IMG/VR virus record: IMGVR_UViG_3300042914_001089 | Location: 1 to 23,220 of that record | Source: a virus | Direction: 5' to 3' (one strand) | Length of the DNA stretch: 23,220 nt | Shown: positions 1 to 6,578 of the stretch, in pieces | Layout of the letters: each line of letters begins with the position of its first letter | How positions within the stretch are numbered: position 1 is the first letter of the stretch | Notes under the pieces: model-generated | The model's database searches: none | What the model saw: only the letters and a program-made list of their open reading frames with translations | What the model was told of the DNA's origin: nothing | Translations under genes and position numbers: made by a program

Positions 1-530
1 GGTGATTCCTCACTAACTGTTGCCTTTTCACTTTGGACTAATTTTGTCCAAAACTTTTCAAAGAACTCCAGCTGCTTACTGTTGTCGTAAACCATTTGCC
101 CCTTTACTTTTACCTTTTCTAACTCAGGTAATTCGCCGGGATTGTCCTTTGACCATTTCCATTTCAGCGCTTTGCCGTTTTGATTTACGAAGATGGTGGT
201 TTGCGGTTTGCCATTTTCCCCAATCTTACTCGATGCAATCAGCTTCACAGCCTGACTGATATCGGCATTCGCAATGCTGTTAGTAAGCCCTCGGTAATAG
301 CCTGAGTCAGTGCGAACCTGTACAAGATACTTTTGCCCCTCATCTTCTAAAACTACTTTCAGCTTGCGGAATTTAGTACCATTGTACTCATCATCCTGAA
401 ACTCGATGGATGTAATTTTACCATCTACAGCATCAAATAACTCGATGTCGCCATTGGCGCTTTTGCGGGCAAATTTGCCCTCTTTCAAATTTAGGTAGGT
501 AATCCCTCCCGATGTATTGGATAAGCCCAT
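1..530 (-). CDS. Putative phage single-stranded DNA-binding protein (C-terminus cut by window)
   Basis: An open frame runs leftward from an ATG at 530-528 to the window edge, giving about 176 residues with no stop, so the C-terminus is missing. The protein is rich in beta-type alternation: a start reading MGLSNTSGGITYLNLKEGKF, then IEFQDDEYNGTKFRKLKVVL, then a segment around YLVQVRTDSGYYRGL. This arrangement (lysine-rich 'KEGKF' strand, then an EYNG.K..KL..V strand, then a YLVQVRT strand) resembles the OB-fold ssDNA-binding proteins of Bacteroidetes phages; that is recognition by pattern, not an alignment. It lies downstream of the PD-(D/E)XK nuclease in the same leftward transcript, which fits a recombination/replication role. 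The rightward reading frame at 20-259 across the same bases lacks such features and is a shadow. The family name is moderate confidence; the coding call is strong. Confidence 0.6.
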   Translation of the reverse strand, partial: MGLSNTSGGITYLNLKEGKFARKSANGDIELFDAVDGKITSIEFQDDEYNGTKFRKLKVVLEDEGQKYLVQVRTDSGYYRGLTNSIANADISQAVKLIASSKIGENGKPQTTIFVNQNGKALKWKWSKDNPGELPELEKVKVKGQMVYDNSKQLEFFEKFWTKLVQSEKATVSEES

Positions 531-562
531 AATAAATGCCTGTGACCAGAGCAGGCGTGGTT

Positions 563-754
563 TTAAAGTTTAATAGCTTCCTTAAATTTTTTATTTATAT
601 CTTCTGCGCTTTGTTCACACATCTGCTTTATCTTTTCAATCAACTCGGCATCTGTATCAAATGGGCTTCGATATTTTATTTCTATTAATATACATTTGAA
701 CAATCCCTCAGCGTGGCCAATAACCTTAGCCATTTCAATAGCTTCATTTTTCAT
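563..754 (-). CDS. Small hypothetical protein, 63 aa
   Basis: No family recognised. The protein begins MKNEAIEMAKVIGHAEGLFK and ends in a charged helical stretch (EQSAEDINKKFKEAIKL), so it is probably mostly alpha-helical and cytosolic, without signal peptide or membrane segment. Its start overlaps the stop of the upstream leftward gene by 11 bases, consistent with translational coupling in the same operon as the nuclease. A gap of 32 bases separates it from the putative ssDNA-binding protein downstream. Coding is supported mainly by position, strand and tight packing. Confidence 0.6.
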   Translation of the reverse strand: MKNEAIEMAKVIGHAEGLFKCILIEIKYRSPFDTDAELIEKIKQMCEQSAEDINKKFKEAIKL

Positions 755-1019
755 TTTGGTATTTGTTTAAAATTCCATTAATAACATCCTCACTTTGCGA
801 TATCTTTTTTATCTCAGCATTTTGCCATGTGTCATATAGGCTTTCATCCCACTTTATAGCGGAATTAAACTCAGGGTAATCCTGCCCCTCATCATACCCA
901 CGATATCCCATATATTCATAGGAGCCTATGCCGCTATTCTCCATATAGCAATCCGCCGTGTATTCTATTTCTAATTCCTGCCCTAACACAATGGCATAGT
1001 ATTTTATTGTGCATTCCAT
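744..1019 (-). CDS. Small acidic, Tyr-rich hypothetical protein, 91 aa
   Basis: No confident family. The N-terminal half (MECTIKYYAIVLGQELEIEY) alternates as beta strands, followed by a Gly/Tyr/Asp/Glu-rich middle (about residues 27-50) and a helical C-terminus. The overall order, an 'EIEY' strand, a loop with acidic and aromatic residues, then an 'AEIKKI' strand, resembles a common class of small phage proteins of unknown role. Net charge is clearly acidic, so a DNA-mimic or inhibitor role could be imagined, but nothing in the sequence establishes it. It overlaps the nuclease gene upstream by 16 bases and the next small gene by 11, so the three look co-translated. Confidence 0.65.
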   Translation of the reverse strand: MECTIKYYAIVLGQELEIEYTADCYMENSGIGSYEYMGYRGYDEGQDYPEFNSAIKWDESLYDTWQNAEIKKISQSEDVINGILNKYQNEK

Positions 1020-1741
1020 TTGTGGCTAATTTGATAAGTTAATGATTTAGGTTTGCTCGTTGTATTTTCAGCAGCCCACAGATTAAGAGTGGCGTTGAAT
1101 AATTGTAATTCCTTATTCGTATCGTCTTTTGTTATAAGCTGCCAACCGATACCCTGCACATCTCCTTTCTTACCCTCTGTTCGGGTTTTGGCATTAAGCC
1201 AAAGGATAGCTACTTTATTGACCCTTATGCCTGCTTTATTCATTAGCAAAGAACGATAAGCGGCAAGCTGCAGCCAATACGATGGATAAATAGCGTTTGA
1301 GGTTTTAATATCCAGTAATATCTTTTCTCCATCCATGTCAATAATCCTATCAATCGTACCCGCATATCCTAACTCCTTGCTGATAATATTCATCTCGATT
1401 GAATCGGTTACAAATTGAAACCTGTTGCGGAAATTAACATAGCGCTCGAACATTGCCCATTCGTTGAGCTTGTACTCGATTTGCCCCTGTGGGTTAATTA
1501 AACTAACCTCATAACCCGCATCATAAAACTCAGTAAGCTTGTGAACGACCGAACCCCTGCGCCCGGCTTCATCTCTAATCTCATCGGCATCTTTGCCGTT
1601 CTCTTTTAGCCAGTTGTAATAGGCTGCGCCCTTTGGGTAGCATTCGAGAATTGTAGTTACGGATGGAACGAATCCGCCGTCCTCTGTAGAATAAAAACGG
1701 CTGTCGAGGAAAGTCAGTTGTTTGTTGTTGATTTGATACAT
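1004..1741 (-). CDS. PD-(D/E)XK family exonuclease (RecB/Cas4-like)
   Basis: This 245-residue protein shows the motif series of the RecB/Cas4-type PD-(D/E)XK nucleases. There is an N-terminal RRGSVVH segment (His67) like the family's RG..vH helix, then GYAGTIDRI with Asp131, then ILLDIKTSN with Asp144 and Lys146 (the D-x-K of the active site), then WLQLAAY (Gln158, Tyr162), the QxxxY motif. A metal-dependent DNA exonuclease acting in phage recombination or replication is the natural reading; such single-domain proteins are common beside phage ssDNA-binding proteins, as here. It is the first gene of the leftward operon, with its start about 22 bases from a promoter-like sequence at 1763-1794. 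All recognisable catalytic residues are present, so it looks active. Confidence 0.85.
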   Translation of the reverse strand: MYQINNKQLTFLDSRFYSTEDGGFVPSVTTILECYPKGAAYYNWLKENGKDADEIRDEAGRRGSVVHKLTEFYDAGYEVSLINPQGQIEYKLNEWAMFERYVNFRNRFQFVTDSIEMNIISKELGYAGTIDRIIDMDGEKILLDIKTSNAIYPSYWLQLAAYRSLLMNKAGIRVNKVAILWLNAKTRTEGKKGDVQGIGWQLITKDDTNKELQLFNATLNLWAAENTTSKPKSLTYQISHKWNAQ

Positions 1742-1762
1742 ATGCTTAACGTTTAATTTATA

Positions 1763-1794
1763 CGAAATTAAAAAGAATATTTTTAATAACCAAA
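1763..1794 (-). promoter_or_regulatory. Leftward Bacteroidetes-type promoter
   Basis: Read on the minus strand there is TTTG (complement of 1791-1794), a 20-base spacer, then TAATTTCG (complement of 1763-1770), seven of eight bases of the Bacteroidetes -7 consensus TAnnTTTG at the usual spacing. It sits just upstream of the nuclease gene start at 1741. Confidence 0.6.
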
Positions 1795-1810
1795 TATTTT
1801 TTTATCTTTG
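1780..1810 (+). promoter_or_regulatory. Rightward Bacteroidetes-type promoter
   Basis: TATCTTTG at 1803-1810 is a perfect match to the Bacteroidetes -7 consensus TAnnTTTG. A TTTT at 1780-1783, 19 bases upstream, is in the position of the -33 element but is not the full TTTG. The first rightward start codon follows at 1826. It overlaps the leftward promoter, so the two may compete or be controlled together, for example by the small protein at 1826-1966. Confidence 0.55.
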
Positions 1811-1825
1811 TAAAAAATAAATATT

Positions 1826-1966
1826 ATGGAAAAAAAGAAACCACGCGGGCGGCAGCCCCTTCCGGAAGGAGAAAAGAAACTAAAAGTTTTATTCTTTATT
1901 AAAGAAAAAAATCATGTTAAATTTATTAAGGAGATATCTCCAATCGTTAAAAAATACTCATTATGA
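1826..1966 (+). CDS. Small basic protein, possible ribbon-helix-helix DNA-binding protein, 46 aa
   Basis: The frame begins with ATG at 1826, 16 bases after the perfect -7 box, and ends with TGA at 1964-1966. The product starts MEKKKPRGRQPLPEGEKKLK and continues with a beta-like KVLFFIKEKN stretch and a short helix. A basic 'GRPxLPEGEKK' lead followed by one strand and a helix is typical of very short MetJ/Arc-type (ribbon-helix-helix) proteins of phages and mobile elements, which bind DNA as dimers; at 46 residues it is near the minimum for that fold. As the first rightward gene beside a divergent promoter it could be an autoregulator, which is inference. Its stop overlaps the next start (ATGA at 1963-1966). 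Confidence 0.6.
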   Translation: MEKKKPRGRQPLPEGEKKLKVLFFIKEKNHVKFIKEISPIVKKYSL

Positions 1967-2196
1967 AATTTATTACAGTTAATACATTAGAAGCACATTT
2001 AAAAGATGATCTTGATATAGTATATATAAACATTGATCATATTGTTACAATTACTGACCATTGGATAGAAAACGAAGAATTAGACATATTAAATTGTCAT
2101 GCTAAAATTCTTTTATCTAACGGATCTGAAATTATTTGTGAAGAAAGTATAGAGCGATTAGAAAAAGAATTTAAAGAACTTTTCAAACAATATTAA
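1963..2196 (+). CDS. Small FlbD-like hypothetical protein, 77 aa
   Basis: The product begins MKFITVNTLEAH, has the stretch VYINIDHIVTITDH, then KILLSNGSEIICEESIERLEK. Short proteins with 'I.V..INidhIv.I....i.LsnG..i.v.Es.e.i' resemble the FlbD-like family and similar phage proteins of unknown function; no catalytic residue is evident. It is probably a small cytosolic beta-rich protein with a C-terminal helix. It overlaps the upstream gene in an ATGA junction and is followed one base later by the primase-helicase start at 2198, so the three form one transcription unit. Confidence 0.65.
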   Translation: MKFITVNTLEAHLKDDLDIVYINIDHIVTITDHWIENEELDILNCHAKILLSNGSEIICEESIERLEKEFKELFKQY

Positions 2197-2197
2197 T

Positions 2198-4678
2198 ATG
2201 AATATTTACGAATACCTTGAGCAAGGGGAAATTATCGACAAAGCATCCTACATAGCAGCGCAGGAGCTTATCGGTGTGGGGCATCATGTTATACCACTTG
2301 ACAAAGGAGAAAAACGCCCCACCTCCAATATCAAAAAGATAAATGATATTATAAAGCATCCCATCAATCTGCAAAATGTAGAGTACTATTTTGGCAGGGA
2401 TTGCGATATAGGTATCATGCTGCAGCGTGGAATGGAGGTTATCGATATAGATGAAAAGAACTGCAAAGGAATAACTAAAAAGATTCTTAACACAATCGAA
2501 CAGGGGTGGCCTGAACTTTACGAAAAATTGGTAATATGTACAACCCCCACAGGCGGAGCGCATATAGAATACTTTGCAGAAAAGGTAGGCGGCGACCCTG
2601 TGCTTGCACGTGTAGAAGCCTCACCACACCCGGTTACAGTTATCGAGCGGATTGATGAAACTAATAAGCAATACATTAAGACCGCCCCATCCGCTGGCTA
2701 TTTTTATATACAAGGCAATCCATGCGAACTGCCAAAACTTGACATGGAAGAACGTGGCTGGCTTATGTCGGTAATGAAATCGTACGATCAAACCCCTGTA
2801 TATGAAGTAAAGAAAAAGGATATCTCACGTGAAGATAGCCCGTGGAAAGTATTTAATTCTCAAAAGAATTGGCGCTATATTTTAGAAGAGTTGACTGAAA
2901 GGAATTGGAAGGTAGTAATGGAGCTAAATGATAGAGTAGTTATAAAGCGGCCTGATTCCACCTCCCGCCACTCAGGAAGCATCTTTAAAGATAGCAATGT
3001 TCTTTACCTATTCTCTACAGGTAGCGAACTTGAATCGGGTAAAGGATACACATCATTCGGTATTTACGCTCACTTTTATCATGATGGCAATATCCATAAT
3101 GCATCAAAGCAATTAGCTTCCGAGGGTATAGGTGTTAATATAACTGATGAAGGTCAGTTCTGGAAAAAAGAACATAAGCGGATAAAAATAAAGTACACTG
3201 AACTTGCGGCATGGCTTGAGTCAATCGGTTACTATTTTTATGATAACCAATTGGTACAAGTTATCCACAATAAAGTCCGCATTGCAGAAATACCCGATCT
3301 TATTAAAGCATTCCTAAATGAAGTGGAGCCTGATATTTTAGATGATATGATTGAAAAGGTGCCTGTAATATTTAAGGAAAGCGGCGGTTTAATGCAGGGA
3401 TTATTGACAAACCTAACCCGAGAATTTGTAAGAGATACCAAAAATGAAACGTGGTTTTTCTTTACCAATTGCGCCGTAAAGGTTACTAATGAATCATGTG
3501 AGCCCATACTTTATAATGAAATAAACGGATTAGTATGGGAAGAAAATATAATAAAAAGGCGCTACGAACCTACGGAATATAAAGGATGCGATGCTGATAG
3601 GTTTATAAATATTTTAGGCGGTAATGATGTCGAGCAACTTAATCAAATAATAGGCTATAACCTAAGCCGCTACAAAGATCCGCTTATCTCAAAGTCCACA
3701 GTAATAATGGAAGACGTATCCGCTGAATCAGAGGGGGAAAGTCAGGGGCGCTCCGGTAAGGGTGTACTGGTTAAATTCATAAAAGAGTTTAGAAAGACAA
3801 GCTACATAAACGGAAAGACTATGAACTTTAGCGATACTTTTTTATGGCAGTCAGTTCAAATGGATACTAACCTAATATTTATTGATGATGTGGAAAAGTC
3901 TTTTCGCTTCACAAAGCTATTCAGTCAAATAACTGAAGGCATTGAAATAAACGCAAAGAATAAGGCAAAGATTATTATACCCTATGAAACCTCACCAAAG
4001 ATTATTATAACCTCAAATTACGCTGTTGGTGAGATGGATGAAAGTACATACGATAGGAAGTTTGAATTTCCTGTTGTTAAGCATTTTACATCCAATTACA
4101 AGCCTATAGATGAATTTAAAAGGGCGTTCTTTATTGACTGGGATGTGGCAGAATGGTCGAGGTTTGACAACTTTATGATATCATGCGCTCAAAAGTATTT
4201 GATGCTGGCAGACCGTGGAAAAATTACGGTGAGGACTTCAAATTCAATAGATAGAAATCTTATTAATGATACCGATAAAGCCTTTGTCGAATGGATGGAT
4301 GACCAATTGCAGAATAACTTTTTTAAGTTTGCACCCGATGTACTTAAAAACGATCGGGTAATTATTGGCGGTAAATTAGTAACAAACGCAATAAACGTAA
4401 AGCAGTACAAAGAATTTGCACATAATCCTGATTATTACATTGTAGAATCAAAACAAAGGGTTCTTGAGTTTATCCATAAGGAGTGCAATAATAACAAAAT
4501 AAGTCAAACGATGCTTACAAAATGGATTAAAAAATGGGCGCAGGTTAGGGATGTGGAAGTTGATTTGAGTTACAAAAAAAGCAATGATTCAGGACGTTTT
4601 TATAGGTTTATTTCGTGGCCTGATCAAAAGCAAACGCTCAAAGATGATACCCAAAATTACACGGAAGATTATTTTTAA
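2198..4678 (+). CDS. Bifunctional primase-helicase (PrimPol + DUF5906/SF3-type ATPase)
   Basis: This 826-residue protein is the main replication enzyme here. The N-terminal domain (about 20-190) looks like a prim-pol (AEP) primase: GHHVIPLDKGEKRPT near 28-42, the acidic pair in VIDIDEKN (Asp83, Asp85), and TTPTGGAHIEYF with His122. The C-terminal half carries a superfamily-3/D5-like ATPase: GRSGKG (517-522) as Walker A, LIFIDDVEK (559-567) as Walker B, and KIIITSNYAV (601-610) as sensor/motif C. GKG rather than GKS/T is what I associate with the Bacteroidetes-phage DUF5906 proteins, so I do not read it as inactivating. The last 130 residues probably form a winged-helix or linker region. The enzyme is expected to unwind DNA and lay primers at the replication fork. 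An AT-rich repeat region directly follows the gene. Confidence 0.88.
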   Translation: MNIYEYLEQGEIIDKASYIAAQELIGVGHHVIPLDKGEKRPTSNIKKINDIIKHPINLQNVEYYFGRDCDIGIMLQRGMEVIDIDEKNCKGITKKILNTIEQGWPELYEKLVICTTPTGGAHIEYFAEKVGGDPVLARVEASPHPVTVIERIDETNKQYIKTAPSAGYFYIQGNPCELPKLDMEERGWLMSVMKSYDQTPVYEVKKKDISREDSPWKVFNSQKNWRYILEELTERNWKVVMELNDRVVIKRPDSTSRHSGSIFKDSNVLYLFSTGSELESGKGYTSFGIYAHFYHDGNIHNASKQLASEGIGVNITDEGQFWKKEHKRIKIKYTELAAWLESIGYYFYDNQLVQVIHNKVRIAEIPDLIKAFLNEVEPDILDDMIEKVPVIFKESGGLMQGLLTNLTREFVRDTKNETWFFFTNCAVKVTNESCEPILYNEINGLVWEENIIKRRYEPTEYKGCDADRFINILGGNDVEQLNQIIGYNLSRYKDPLISKSTVIMEDVSAESEGESQGRSGKGVLVKFIKEFRKTSYINGKTMNFSDTFLWQSVQMDTNLIFIDDVEKSFRFTKLFSQITEGIEINAKNKAKIIIPYETSPKIIITSNYAVGEMDESTYDRKFEFPVVKHFTSNYKPIDEFKRAFFIDWDVAEWSRFDNFMISCAQKYLMLADRGKITVRTSNSIDRNLINDTDKAFVEWMDDQLQNNFFKFAPDVLKNDRVIIGGKLVTNAINVKQYKEFAHNPDYYIVESKQRVLEFIHKECNNNKISQTMLTKWIKKWAQVRDVEVDLSYKKSNDSGRFYRFISWPDQKQTLKDDTQNYTEDYF

Positions 4679-4679
4679 A

Positions 4680-4862
4680 ATGTCGGAAGTAGGAAAAATA
4701 GGGCAAAATTTGAATACTGGTAAAATAGTCATTTCCGATATTCCTATTTTTAAAACTATGCTAAAAAAAATAGTTGGAATATCAAAGGCATTGATAATCA
4801 ATGGTGTTATATCTTATTTCCTATTTTCCTACTTTATTTTACTTATAAAAATAAATAAATAA
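4680..4862 (+). CDS. Doubtful small ORF, 60 aa, possible membrane protein
   Basis: An ATG one base after the primase stop opens a 60-codon frame beginning MSEVGKIGQNLNTGKIVISD, with a hydrophobic C-terminal stretch (about 37-56) that could span the membrane. The position just behind the upstream stop is what a coupled gene would show. Against it, the region is very AT-rich, which makes such hydrophobic frames easy to obtain by chance, and it contains the repeat family described for this stretch, which constrains sequence for other reasons. I recognise no family. Treat as unlikely to be a real gene. Confidence 0.25.
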   Translation: MSEVGKIGQNLNTGKIVISDIPIFKTMLKKIVGISKALIINGVISYFLFSYFILLIKINK

Positions 4863-4937
4863 AAATATATATAATAATAGGGGTATATGTATATATATAA
4901 TAAGTAGGCAAAAAAATGATGGAAAATGGGAAATAAG
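4686..4937. repeat. Iteron-like repeat family, four related copies in mixed orientation
   Basis: Copies: 4687-4702 (plus), AAGTAGGAAAAATAGG; 4739-4751 (minus), a partial copy with the core AAAAATAGGAATA; 4813-4834 (minus), reading AAGTAGGAAAATAGG then AAATAAG; 4918-4937 (plus), GATGGAAAATGGGAAATAAG. The first and third match over 15 bases with one extra A; the third and fourth match at 17 of 20 positions in inverted orientation. Confidence 0.6.
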
Positions 4938-4965
4938 TCAAAAAATAAGTAAAAGTACTTACTTT

Positions 4966-5217
4966 ATGGAAAAACAATGCAGAACTTGCGTTTTTTGGAT
5001 AATGGCAGCGGAAAGGACAAAAAGCCTTATTGATGGGGTGCATTACAGAACTAACCTTGGCTACTGCATGAATCCTGTTGTAAGGGATCAAATATTTCAT
5101 GTTAGGAAAGGTGAAGAACAAATACTATTTTTAAACCATAAAAACATTGAGTTCGATGAATCCTTCGGGTGCATACATCAAAAATCAAATATTAACGGAT
5201 CTGTTCAAGAGCCGTGA
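4966..5217 (+). CDS. Small Cys-rich, probably zinc-binding protein, 83 aa
   Basis: The product starts MEKQCRTCVFW and carries CxxC (Cys5, Cys8), then GYC (Cys34), and near the end SFGCIHQK (Cys69, His71). Pairs of Cys separated by a long loop and closed by a 'FGCxH' motif are seen in small phage proteins thought to bind one zinc ion; the function of that class is unknown. No membrane segment is present. The start at 4966 is the first ATG after the AT-rich repeat region. The 3' end overlaps the sigma-like gene by 62 bases in another frame, an unusually long overlap for this genome. Confidence 0.65.
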   Translation: MEKQCRTCVFWIMAAERTKSLIDGVHYRTNLGYCMNPVVRDQIFHVRKGEEQILFLNHKNIEFDESFGCIHQKSNINGSVQEP

Positions 5218-5863
5218 ACTTTGCGAAATGCTGGGCAAGTTCGATGCCGGGGCAGGTAATGAAGATTTGAAGTCTGAACTTTTTTTTGTACTTTGCAATC
5301 AGTCTGAAAGTAAAATCATAGAACTGAATGCTAATAAGCAGATGATGTTCTTCGCCACAGGTATCATTCAAAAAATGGTATTCCAGAAAGGGAAATTTTA
5401 TAGAACCTATAGAAAAACCAATATAGAACTAAATAATAATATCGAAGTAGAATCAGAGGAGTATAATAGGGATAAAGATATTATGTTAAATAGAGTGCAG
5501 GAAAGTTACGAGAATGACTTGCACTGGGTAGAGCGGTCAATGGTATCTTTGTATTTGGATAAGGGGTCAATGACAAAGATTAGTGAAGATGTGAAGATGC
5601 CTTTTAAGCAGGTGCAAAAAATAATGAAATCAGCACGAACGAAAGTGGATAATGCAATAAACGGAAAGATGATTGGCAATTACGTTGTGGCGAATATGGA
5701 TATCATTTTCGACATAAGCGAAACGGTATGCCCAGATAATATCAATGAGATTTTAGAAGCAGCGTGGGAGTATATAAGCTACAGGATTAAAGGAACTAAA
5801 ATACCCTCAAGTGAAAACTATATCAAAGAAATCAAACCAATTAAACTAAAACGGATTATATGA
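5156..5863 (+). CDS. Sigma-factor-like / HTH transcription protein, 235 aa
   Basis: The N-terminal region (about 10-90) has the pattern of sigma-70 region-2-like proteins found in Bacteroidetes phages and mobile elements: ILTDLFKSRELCEMLGKF, an acidic DLKSELFFVLC helix (38-47), then a helix ending in GKFYRTYRK (79-87). The segment 125-165 (SLYLDKGSMTKISEDVKMPF followed by KQVQKIMKSARTKV) is a helix-turn-helix like sigma region 4. A role directing host RNA polymerase to phage promoters is plausible but inferred; it could also be a plain HTH regulator. A TTG at 5147 in the same frame precedes the ATG at 5156; I prefer the ATG. The N-terminal segment matches the family pattern, so the 62-base overlap with the upstream gene seems real. 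Confidence 0.6.
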   Translation: MNPSGAYIKNQILTDLFKSRELCEMLGKFDAGAGNEDLKSELFFVLCNQSESKIIELNANKQMMFFATGIIQKMVFQKGKFYRTYRKTNIELNNNIEVESEEYNRDKDIMLNRVQESYENDLHWVERSMVSLYLDKGSMTKISEDVKMPFKQVQKIMKSARTKVDNAINGKMIGNYVVANMDIIFDISETVCPDNINEILEAAWEYISYRIKGTKIPSSENYIKEIKPIKLKRII

Positions 5864-6090
5864 TTTTAATTATTCCGATAACGGCTGCTTTATTTGCTTT
5901 TCACTTTATCGATGTGCTTCGCATTCCAGAGCGTTGGCGTGTGCTATATCGCAAACCTTTTAACTGCAATCTTTGCTTATCTTTTTGGGTGGCGTTACTT
6001 TTATGGCTTGTGCCTCCTATCTTTGTCAAAGTATTATTCACAGGCTTTGCCGCTTCAATCTTATCAGTATGGGGAATAAAGAAATCATAA
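5860..6090 (+). CDS. Small membrane protein with FNCNLCLSFW motif, 76 aa
   Basis: The protein has an N-terminal hydrophobic helix (MILIIPITAALFAFHFI), a basic loop (RIPERWRVLYRKP), the motif FNCNLCLSFW (about 34-43), and one or two hydrophobic helices to the end. Small inner-membrane proteins with a 'PFxCxxCLxFW' motif at the start of a helix occur in Bacteroidetes and their phages; their function is unknown to me. Its ATG overlaps the stop of the sigma-like gene (ATGA at 5860-5863), and its end overlaps the next gene by 22 bases. Being next to glycan enzymes, it might serve surface modification or superinfection exclusion, which is speculation. Confidence 0.65.
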   Translation: MILIIPITAALFAFHFIDVLRIPERWRVLYRKPFNCNLCLSFWVALLLWLVPPIFVKVLFTGFAASILSVWGIKKS

Positions 6091-6578
6091 TCCATCCTAC
6101 GGCTATTATCTACGATAACGTGATTATTGAGGATGGCGTTTATATTGGTGCTTATTGTGTGATAGGTGCTGAACCTGAATGGAAAGGAAAGGAAGGCGAA
6201 GGCAAAGGAGTTATAATAAGAGCAGGAACAAGGCTTACAGGATTTGTTACAATAGATAGTGGGGCTGAAGGTGTTACATACATCGGAGAGAATTGTTACA
6301 TCATGAAGCATACGTACATTGCGCATGATGTTACTTTAAAAGATAACGTAACCATATCGGCAGGCGTTAGTATTGGTGGATTGTGTACAATAGGACAAAA
6401 TACCAATATCGGAATGAATGCGTCTATTCATCAAAAGGTAAAGATACCTGAAGGTTGCATGATAGGTATGGGCGCTGTGGTTACAAAAAAGACTGAATTA
6501 AAAGAGAATTGTAAATATGCGGGTGTACCTGCAAAATTCATAGGTTACAATGACAGGCATAATATTTCTAAATTATAA
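6069..6578 (+). CDS. LpxA-like hexapeptide-repeat acyltransferase, 169 aa
   Basis: The ATG at 6069 gives MGNKEIIIHPTAIIYDNVII, closely resembling the start of LpxA-type acyltransferases (I.HPTAIv...v.I). Hexapeptide ([LIV]-G-x4) repeats follow through about residue 145: YIGAYCVIG, YIGENCYI, VSIGGLCTIGQNTNIGMNASI, CMIGMGAVVTK, closing with YAGVPAKFIG, the usual end of left-handed beta-helix transferases. HTYIAHD (His81, His86-Asp87) lies where LpxA has its catalytic histidine. It probably transfers an acyl or acetyl group to a sugar or sugar nucleotide in the cytosol; the substrate cannot be told. At 169 residues it is shorter than LpxA, and closer to small sugar O/N-acyltransferases. It overlaps the GT2 gene by 29 bases, so the two probably act together. 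A longer frame opens at 5973, but only the ATG start fits the family. Confidence 0.75.
   Translation: MGNKEIIIHPTAIIYDNVIIEDGVYIGAYCVIGAEPEWKGKEGEGKGVIIRAGTRLTGFVTIDSGAEGVTYIGENCYIMKHTYIAHDVTLKDNVTISAGVSIGGLCTIGQNTNIGMNASIHQKVKIPEGCMIGMGAVVTKKTELKENCKYAGVPAKFIGYNDRHNISKL

Larger units (their letters stand above)
4679..4965 (+). other. AT-rich intergenic region with iteron-like repeats; candidate replication origin
   Basis: The 287 bases after the primase-helicase are strikingly AT-rich, with an almost pure A/T run at about 4840-4905. They carry several copies of a related purine-rich repeat in both orientations (listed separately), plus a 10-base inverted repeat TTTTACTTAT (4837-4846) / ATAAGTAAAA (4945-4954), and AATAAGT three times (4899, 4932, 4944). 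Iterons beside an AT-rich unwinding stretch next to the replication gene fit an origin; that is inference. A weak coding frame (4680-4862) overlaps part of it. Confidence 0.4.

Noticed and set aside
20-259. Rightward 79-residue open frame at the window start
   Set aside because: It lies antisense to the leftward putative ssDNA-binding protein frame, which is open over the whole region and shows protein-like strand patterns; this frame has no recognisable features.
2183-2563. Leftward 126-residue frame within the primase gene
   Set aside because: It overlaps the conserved prim-pol domain on the other strand and is rich in residues expected from antisense reading; no start context or neighbour supports it.
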